Assembly (NCBI RefSeq): GCF_000143415.4
Contig: NW_003314275.1
Span: forward strand, 999,980-1,063,979
Reading direction: 5' to 3'
DNA: 64,000 nt
From: Selaginella moellendorffii
Taxonomy: Eukaryota; Streptophyta; Lycopodiopsida; Selaginellales; Selaginellaceae
Shown here in pieces: positions 55,813 to 64,000 of the stretch. Below the pieces are notes generated by a model. The model was given only the letters and a program-made list of their open reading frames with translations, was not told where the DNA came from and ran no database searches. A program made the translations under genes and the position numbers. Position 1 is the stretch's first letter, and the number at the start of each line of letters is the position of its first letter.

Positions 55813-58800
55813 GATGAGTCTCAGCGAGTACTATACAATGAGATTGGGCAACTAGTCTCGTTGCATACGCAGAGATGAAAACGATGATCCGAGTGGGTAC
55901 ACGTTTGGTGCAAAGGGTTCACATTCGTTCCTTGGGTATGGTTTTGGTTACCTTTTGTACCTAATAATGTGAGCTTGCTCTTGGACTCATATGATGGATT
56001 TGAAATGTTCCATTTGCACGAGTTTGAGCTTGGGCTCGTGAGTGAGGCACATTAGCAACTCAAGGTTACACTTTGAGTTGGCAGGATTAATGTTAGCCTA
56101 TCGGTGGTTCCATGAGTTGTTCCATGTACCGTGAGTGAAAGCAAACCTTCCCTGAGTTTGCTATGAGTGGCAAATAGGCTGGTCCGTAGCTATTTAGCAC
56201 GGCACTAGTGGATCCTTCCTAGGCATGATTACAAGTGGATCAACTAAGACTGTAGGGATTAGTCTATTGGTTTAGGTAGTCATTGTCATGCTCTCTCATA
56301 AACTTTTCTTGGATTGGACTGAAGGCAGTGCGAAAGCAAGCTTGAGGTTAAGTCAAAGATGAGATCGAAAAGAGAGTCATCAGGGACGGAGGATCAAACA
56401 CGTAAATCATTTTCTTGGAGAGATGATTTGCAACGAGGTGTTAACTCATTGCTCGTGTTCACAATATGCAATCAAGAGTCCCTATCTTGATGCATGTTGA
56501 TTATGAAGGTCTTACAAGTGGTGAGTCGTGGGATGGATAGCGGTGAAGCGCTAAACCATTTTGTCTAGACTTGCTATTGGAAGACTTGGGTTGCAATGCT
56601 CAATTCTTTTCCGAGGAACCTTGCTATTGCTCCTTGAGTAGCTTGGTGTTGGATTAGTGTTGAGTTTGGTCGAAAAGAGAGTGGCATGAGTTTGTCCATG
56701 TTGTGAACAAAAGTTAGTGGTGCTGAGTGTTGTAAATCTCTATCGGTGGAGTGTGGCATTTATGTTGCATTTTGTCGAATCGAGTTTGCACTTGATACTC
56801 ACATAAACCTTTGAAATAATGACATAGACATTACTCGTGGTGTTGCTCAATTGATGATCAAATCATTGTGATTTCCATATCATATCCATGTGATAATGAG
56901 CAATGTGTTTACGAAGTTGCTTGGTTAAACGATGATCAACCCCAAAGTGGTTGATGGTGAGGCTAGTCTACTTGCACGAAGTAGCATTGTAGTAGCTTTG
57001 ACTGAATTCTCGATAGTGGTCCATTATGCTAAGCTTAAGTTGGTATGTTGTTCCTTTGAGAGTTGGCCCATAAGGTGTTGGAAAGGGTTGTAGCATTCAT
57101 TTGCTATAGCTTGTTGGTTTATCCGTTAACACTTGGAGTAGATTGTTGGATGGAAAAAATGTGTAGTTAAAGCATTGATATCGCTAGCACTTGTGTTAGT
57201 GGAAGTGGCATTGTTGATTTTAGTGATGAGGAATTTTCCTTAGAACTTGATTTTCCATGTCATTTTTCTTGTTAGTGTTTTAGCTTCACATTGGATCTTG
57301 AAGGTGATTGAAGAAGAATGTTAGTGCAATGTGGATATCCAAAGATGTGGTCTTTGTGATCAAGCTTTAGATGTTCATTTTGCATTTTGCGGATGTCAGA
57401 GTTGGATGTCGAAAGAATGGGCAAAAGATGTTCGAGGCTTAAGCATACTATGGGTCATGAAAATTTGTGTTGAGGTGAACCTATGTGAAGTTGTTAGTAG
57501 AAAGAAGTTGGTTGAGTCTTGAAAGTTTGTATCCCTGGACTGAGAGTCATTCTTTCTCTAGGATGGAAATTTTCCACAAGTTTTCTTAGACTTTTCCAAT
57601 GGCTGATTTGTTATCACTTTGTCCGAAAACCATTCCGTTTTCGAAAGCCAATACAAACTAGTGAAGGGGTTAGAGTTGACTTCGGTTAGCTTAGACCTTA
57701 GTATGTAGTTTGTATGATGCGGCCCGAAAGGGATGCTGACTTTTGGGGCTATTGCAACTAAATTGGATAGAGTCTGGAGTTAGTGTCGAAAAGTGGCCGT
57801 TGCACTTTTCTAGAAAGGTGGCCCTTGTGCCTTTCTTTTGTAGTGTTATGCTTGGTGGCAAGTTGCACTTTGCATTTCGTTAGACTCTATGAGAGTAGTG
57901 AGCTCTCACTGATCTTGATTTGGTCTTGGTGACTTTGCGCCTTGGCTGAAGATAGTGATGTCCAACTTAGTTGTTTGAGTTTGAGATGTTAATACCTGTA
58001 CTATAGCTTTGTCTATAAGGAGGTTGTGTACCGATGTGGATCCATCTTATGGTCTTCACTTTAGTTTCAGCTAAGTGTTGATCATGCATAGCTAGCCTCT
58101 TCAAGGCATGCTCAGAGCTAGTGGCTAAATGCATTGGTGAGCTTATTGCAGTTGAGTTGGATTCGAGTGGTCATTTAGTTCATGCTTGTCCATGAACCTT
58201 TATCTCATATCTGGGGTATTACGTTCATGTTGGACAAGTGTATGACTCGATGACGTGAGTTTAGTGTTTGGGTCTTGTGAAGGCAAGTTGAAAGAGTGAT
58301 TGTTAGTACTTTGCGACTAATGATTACTTGTAGACTTTGTCAAAGGCTTTTAACACTTGCTTCGCTTGATGATGATTTAGCAGTGATGGGCTTGCTTTAC
58401 CGGATGGGGTTGCGGAGGATCGTGTCGTTAGAGTTACATGGGTTTTCCATGTTGGCATATCGACTCTACCTCTGTTGATATCATTTGGTTGCGTTTAGTT
58501 CGTGGTGTTGGATTTCATTGAGTCTTGGATGTGGTGATTCACTCCTTGATGATGTGTTATCTATAGCTGAGTATTGTTGAAGGATTAGTCTCGGATACTA
58601 AGTTAAGTATCTTTGACTTTGGTTAGCTTAGTTGCTAGAAGGCTTTGAGTGGTGATTCACTCGTGCTTTCTTCTAGCTTTGTTCTAGTGTTGGTGGCACT
58701 GAGGTGATGCCTTGTCGTTGACATTGTTGATGTTGAGATTTCAGTGAAATGGGATGTCTCTCCGCAAGATTGATGTCGAGTTTCATTAGTCTTAATGAAG

Positions 58801-60794
58801 ATAGTGTTGATGATTTGGCTATAGCTTTGTGTTATTGGCATTCGTACATTTGCTAGTTTGTAACTATGTTGACGTTCAAATGAAGTGGCAAGTTTGAGTT
58901 AGTTGTGTTCTAAACCAAGAGTTATTTAGACTAGAGGAGTTGAGCTCTCAGACTTTTCCCTTGAATAAGATGTAACTAAGAAATCTCGCAAAGAAGTGAT
59001 TTAGTCGTGGATAACACTAGCTTTACAAGATGAAGAGTTAGTGATTGATATTGGAATATTTGAATCCTTATTGGATTTAAGTTGGAATATATCGATCATT
59101 GATGATTCTTCTTGTGCTTGTTATGATGTGAGTTACGTCTTGCTATAGATGGATTCATGGAGGATCGTTTGATGATCACTTGTTGAGCATAGCTTTGTTA
59201 TGCTTAGCTTTTGGATTGATGCAGACATGCTCTTCATTAGCTTTGCATTATGAAGTTTAGCTTATAGATGTGTTGAGGAGGATATTGTGGGTTGTACCAT
59301 GATTTCTTCTTTGGCATTAACGTTAGTCCATGCGAGACTCGTGATCATTATTAGGCAAGACTTGGCTATAGACTTCTTCGAGCTTTTGGTTATTTGAGTT
59401 TTTGTGCTCATTGTTCCATTTGTTAGAAGTTGTTGGGGAAGGCATTTTGGCTCCTAGCTTCAATGTTGAAGTTAGTATTTGCATATGGCAATCATTGGTG
59501 ATGATTGACTATCATCTAAGATAGTTGATTATCCTTGTCAAGGGTTTTGCTTGATTATTGTTGGTATAGAATGATTTGCTGTTCTTCGGGATAGTAGATT
59601 CTTTCTTCGATGATGATTATGCATTTCTCTATTGATAGGATGATTGATGATCTTTTATGGTAGTTAGTTGTTCTCTTTGATGGCTTGTGGCTTTTCGCAA
59701 TATCATATGTTCTTTGTGATTTGCTCTGGATTGGTCTCTTGGGTTTGAGACATCAGTAGGATGTTGCTAACACTTGCTTCGGCAACTTGAGTTCCTTGGT
59801 ATTGTTGGCTGGGATCTATTCAGATTAGCTTTTGTGATAGTTGGCAGGAATGAGTGTTTGTTGGTCTTACCACATTCATTCTCTTCTATTGATTGTTGCT
59901 CAAGTTAGTTTTGATAGATTTGGATGTTATTTCCTTTGGGTGATACATTCGCAAGCATTTTGCTTATCAGTCAATGATACTTTGTGTTCTTTGAGTTGTC
60001 TTTCATAAGTTGTTTGGTATTCTATCTGCAATCTTTAATAGTTAAACTTTATCATTGAGTTTACTTGATGATATACTTGCTATTGAATTTTGTTTGATGG
60101 TGAATCCTATGTTTACCAATTATGATGATCTTGGTGGTTCATATACTATAATACTAGTTTATCGGATGATAACTTACTTGGAATACTTTTGTGTTCTAAT
60201 CTAAGATATACTCACTGATAATTAAGTCTCTCAGATATCATTGTCTCTGACTTTGATAATGTCTATCTATGATCTTTGAGTTTGGGCCAGTAATAGGCAG
60301 ACTGGCTTCGGCACTTCGTGTGCATGTTGAAATCTCTAGTCATGGGGTAGCTACTGTCGACTGGTCACATAACCCGCCTCTCTGTCGATGTTCCTTATTC
60401 TGTTGAAAGGGCGTGACCGTATAAACAACTCTAACTGCCTGTTTACAGTAGTCTATCTAAACCTTACCGACGGGTTTGGTTTCTTTGCTCAGGAGGGTTG
60501 GGGCCTCTGGCTTCTCTCTCTATATTCCTGCGGGCAGGGCATATCACACTTTTGTAAGCTGGGTGACTCCCAGAGCAGCAAGGGTGGCTGACTCCATTGG
60601 TCATTTCCTTGTCGGTGACGGCCGGAAGGTGTCTGAGCTGGTAGCGCATCCGCGTTAGACAAAGAGGTTGCTTCCTAACTCATTTAAGTTGGTGCATTTC
60701 TCACATAGTGTGAGTACCGTGAACTTTTTCTGGAGTTGTTTCCTTGGCGGTATTCTAGACTCGAGTATGCATCGACGAGGACGTCGATCTTCCC
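55813..60794 (+). other. Family A interior, noncoding
   Basis: About 5 kb of T/G-rich sequence with frequent stops in all frames and recurring words such as TTGATGATG. No tRNA or known RNA is recognised. It may hold packaging and dimerisation signals, but none can be named from sequence alone. Confidence 0.6.
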
Positions 60795-60807
60795 AAGGGG
60801 GGGAGAG
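60795..60807 (+). other. Polypurine tract of the family A element
   Basis: AAGGGGGGGAGAG lies directly before the 3' LTR, the expected site of plus-strand priming. Confidence 0.9.
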
Positions 60808-61955
60808 TGTCGCGAATGTGACTTCAGGTATCGAAAGTTACCTGTCGGCTAGTCCTTACGGACACTCTTACCTTACTGCCACGATGGCAGGAGGTCGGTA
60901 TTGCTGGACCCGTTATCAGTTTCCCACTTGAGCTAGTTGAGAAACTGGTCAATGACCATGTACTTAAATCGGATAAACATAAGGTAGGAACCCTATGTGT
61001 TTCTTGCTGAGCATACTCGGCCTGGTTTGAGAAACTTGAGTTATTGGCTTGCACTTGCTAGTATCAAGAACCCCCGTGATATTGAGATTGGTCCCTCAAT
61101 ATCGCTAGATGATAGCTTACCGTGTCTGCCAAACACCCTCGCTATCATGCCTTTTGTGTTAGTCTCATTTTGGTCCCAAATGCTATTTATGGAAAGTGTT
61201 TAGATTTGCTCATTTGGCATATCTGTGGAATGTAGAGATTGTCCTGAACACAATGGTGTTCGTCCCGTGCCCAAATTCGCAATCTAGGGACATTCCATAT
61301 TTAGTAAGTTTCGAGCTTGTCCCAGAGACTAACTCCTGATACTAAGGGAGGCTTGGGGTGAAAGCCCAAAGCGTGTGTTCCTCAGGGGGGGGGGGGGGCT
61401 GTGGGGGGTTCCAAATGTATAGTAGGGATAGTGGGTAGGTCGGGCATGGCCGACCAACCTGAGGCATAGTCTAGCTCCCGCTTGCGTGCCTGTCCTTGTT
61501 CTGCGTCCGGCTTGGGTCTAAGCCCAAGTTCCATTCCATGCTAGTTGGTGGAGTACCCATATCCTCGCGTTAGGCCACCGGTATGCCGAAATAGCGCTAG
61601 ACTCCGTTTGGCTCCGTTTTGCGTGTTGGTTCTGGCATTGGGATGCTGGTCGTTCCAGGACTGTTCCAAGTTGCTCCGGGCTCCCGTCCCTTCGCTCCTT
61701 GGGCTTTATGCTCGGGAGTTGCTTCGTGGTTCGGTTCCGTCACTCCTTGGCTCCATGCTTGGGAGTTTGGCACCGTTCCTTCGTTCAGTGGCCCAGGGCC
61801 CTGAACTTCGGGTTTCTATGGACACGTGGCATGGACACGTGGCATGTGACACGTGGCATCTGTCACGTGGCACAAAGAGGGTTTAGGTTCTGCTTCGTGG
61901 TGTTATCCTATGGTAAATCACCATAGGATAAAGGGTCAAAACCACATGCGCTACA
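60808..61955 (+). repeat. Family A 3' LTR
   Basis: 1148 bp, from TGTCGCGAATG to TGCGCTACA, nearly identical to the 5' LTR. It has four CACGTGGC boxes (61823, 61836, 61850, 61864) and the perfect hairpin at 61903-61931. Confidence 0.93.
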
Positions 61956-62738
61956 GTCTCGGCCTCGGTCTTGGTCTCGGTCCCGATCTCGGTCTCGGTC
62001 TCGGTCCCGGTCTTGGTCCCGGTCTCGGTCTCGACTTCAGACTCCATCTCGGGTCCATCTTGGACTCCATCTCGGGTCCATCTCGGACTCCATCTCGGGT
62101 CCATCTCGGACTCCCTCTCGGGTCCATCTCGGACTCCATCTTGGACTCCATCTCGGGTCCATCTCAGACTCCATCTCGGACTCCATCTCGGGTCCATCTC
62201 GGACTCCATCTCGGGTCCATCTCGGACTCCATCTCGGGTCCATCTCGGACTCCATTTCGGGTCCATCTCGAACTCCATCTCGGACTCCATCTCGGGTCCA
62301 TCTCGGACTCCATCTCGGGTCCATCTTAGACTCCATCTTGGACTCCATCTCGGGTCCATCTCGAACTCCATCTCAGATCCATCTCGGGTCCACCTCGGGT
62401 CCACCTCGGACTCCATCTCAGGGTCCTTCTCGGACTCCACTTCGGACTCCATCTCGGGGTCCTTCTTGGACTCCACTTCGGACTCCAACTTGGGTCCATC
62501 TCGGACACTTCCACGTGTCATGTGTTAGTCCTTTTTGGGTCCCTTTTTGGAGCCTCACTTATGGCTCGCTTCGTGCTCATTCCTCAAGCACTTTGTTAGG
62601 GGTTTCACTCCCACTCTCGACCTTTCAAGGCGGAGCTTTTAGTCCAAACATGTTACGCTCGTTTGGCTTTCGCTTCGGCCACTACCATGTGGCACCCCTC
62701 CGGCTTTATTTTGGGGCATAGGGATTTTGTGTCTCACA

Positions 62739-64000
62739 CACATGTAATGGTTCTCTCCTTTTATTGGTTTAGTTCTCGCTAAACCTTTTAAAGACCCTTC
62801 TCTAAGTCAATCCCACTACTCCTTCTCGAGTAATCTCAATTTCCATCTATTGAACGTTCGCACTTTGGAACTTTTACTCTTTGACTTCTGGAAGTCAATT
62901 TCCTAGGTGTCTCCAACACCTTGCATTGCACATATTGTGCAACTCCACTTCCCCATCCTAGGAAGTTCTTTACTTGAGGGCACCATCATCCTCTTTTCTA
63001 TTTCGTGCCACCTTGGGCACTAAGTTCCATTTATTATACTTTGTGCTAGGGCTATCCATGGTTCTATCATTTGGCTACCTTACCGTTCCCTCCCTTAGAG
63101 CTTCCACTTTCGCCAAATCGGAGCAATTCGGAATCCATCCTTGGAAACACACGTCCTTTCCCGCAATTTGTTAGCGTCCAACACATTAGTGTTCCTCGCC
63201 TAACTTTGTCACTTGGATTCATTCCAAGGGATTCCACGGCCCTATCTTGGCCACTCATCTTTTGCTCCTATCCGTTGATTGTTGCACCAAGCAACACTGA
63301 ATCACTACCTCCCTCCTTGAGGTATTCCTTTGATTCCATAGCAAAGGCTCTGCTTTGCCAAGACTAGGGTGTTCACCCCTAGTAAGTCTCTTTAGCATTT
63401 TCTGCTATGGGCTCTATCCATAGCCCAACTTTGTGACCCTTCCATGGGTCTCTTTAGAGACTACTTTCCTTGGACACACTATGCCATCACAATGACATAG
63501 CTCATCTCCCTAAGGTGCTTTTCCCACTTGGTCACCTTGGCCAAGCCACACCATCATCAATAGTTCAATCAACACTTGAACTAGGAACCTTATTCCTTAA
63601 CACAAACAAGGACCTTGTCCTTATTTAGCCACAAGATCACCTAGTGATCTCACCTCGGCACCTTAACAGGTTTGCCAATAGATACTAGGTCTTCCAGACC
63701 TTTAACTTGTTAACTACGACCTCGGGGGCATCCCCCACACTTGGCAGTGCGCCCAAGCCAGCCCTTCCGACCAAGGGTCCATAGCAACTGAGATTGAATG
63801 TCCCCATCTCATTCACCACGTCCTTGGTGCCACTAGCACCAAAGTGTTCAAGTTAAATATGTTGAGCCACACTAAGCAATCTAACCGTGCATCACGACTC
63901 CGAGGCATCCCTCGCTTGGCGGTGTGCCCAAACCAGTCTCCACACTAAGAGTCCATGACCACCGAAAAATGAGTGTCCTCATATTCCAAACCATCACCAC
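62739..64000 (-). mobile_element. Further family B interior, minus strand, running past the window
   Basis: From 62745 the sequence follows 49600-50900 closely (GGTTCTCTCCTTTTATTGGT, the GGGGGCATCCCCCACACTTGG block and others), in the same orientation. The first 200 bp or so of the interior end, with the purine tract, are missing next to LTR v. Confidence 0.85.

Larger units (their letters stand above)
54654..61955 (+). mobile_element. Complete family A non-autonomous LTR retrotransposon (LARD-like)
   Basis: This 7.3 kb element has two LTRs, a primer site, a polypurine tract and a 5-bp target duplication. The interior (55800-60807, 5.0 kb) has no gag, protease, RT, RNase H or integrase frame; the largest open stretches are under 80 codons and unrelated to such proteins. 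By structure it is a large retrotransposon derivative mobilised in trans. The LTRs differ at about 30 positions by eye, mostly transitions, so the insertion is fairly recent. Confidence 0.92.
53567..62738 (-). repeat. Family B LTR copy v (minus strand), split by a family A element
   Basis: The LTR occupies 53567-54653 and 61961-62738 (1865 bp without the insert) and reads continuously across the insertion: GGCTCAGGCTCG-GTCTC on the left and GGCCTCGGTCTTGGTCTC on the right are contiguous in LTR iv (48550-48590). Confidence 0.93.

Noticed and set aside
61853-62528. Open frames of 158-212 codons across the right insertion junction
   Set aside because: They run from the family A LTR into the family B array and cannot predate the insertion.

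Overview
The window is nuclear DNA of a land plant. The gene set is plant-type: a SIZ1 SUMO ligase, a CMU/KLCR TPR protein, a lectin receptor-like kinase, a plant bHLH factor and a sarcosine/pipecolate-type oxidase. Most introns are very short (about 53-90 bp) and genes sit only a few hundred bases apart. These traits best fit a lycophyte such as Selaginella moellendorffii; the species is my inference and I could not run a search.

Region 1 (1-5150) holds the 3' part of an elongation factor 2 gene, then an intact two-exon gene for a P-loop NTPase joined to a restriction-endonuclease-like domain and a lysine-rich tail. Region 2 (5150-9100) is AT-rich and poor in genes, with an LTR remnant, a 23-bp inverted repeat, an 87-bp tandem duplication and decayed minus-strand coding pieces. 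Region 3 (9120-25090) is a compact gene island: bHLH factor (-), mL45/Tim44-like mitochondrial protein (+), SIZ1 (-), lectin receptor-like kinase (+), CMU/KLCR (-), an unrecognised membrane protein (+) and a short-chain dehydrogenase (-). Two pairs are divergent with short shared promoters (bHLH/mL45, CMU/membrane protein), and several pairs converge. The splice structures were worked out by hand from GT/AG sites and frame continuity.

Region 4 (25550-35340) is a graveyard of retroelements: a LINE with many stops, an old family A LTR, and a decayed Ty3/gypsy gag-protease-integrase. One intact single-exon gene, the sarcosine-oxidase-like FAD enzyme at 35477-36739, follows it. Region 5 (36740-64000) is almost wholly LTR retrotransposon. 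I define two families here. Family B has 1.4-1.9 kb LTRs that carry long GAGTCC/GAGATGGACCC arrays and a noncoding interior of about 4 kb. It forms one plus-strand copy (39516-45444), then a minus-strand chain in which LTRs are shared by successive interiors (45445-64000). Family A has 1.15 kb LTRs, each with a G-box cluster and a perfect 12-bp hairpin. One complete family A element of 7.3 kb (54654-61955), with a tRNA-iMet-type primer site, a polypurine tract and a 5-bp target duplication, sits inside a family B LTR. Its 5 kb interior codes for no retroviral-type proteins, so it is a large non-autonomous derivative (LARD-like).

The strongest leads are the NTPase-nuclease gene, the family A LARD with its conserved LTR hairpin and G-box cluster, and the shared-LTR chain with an inverted junction that makes a testable prediction beyond the right edge of the window.
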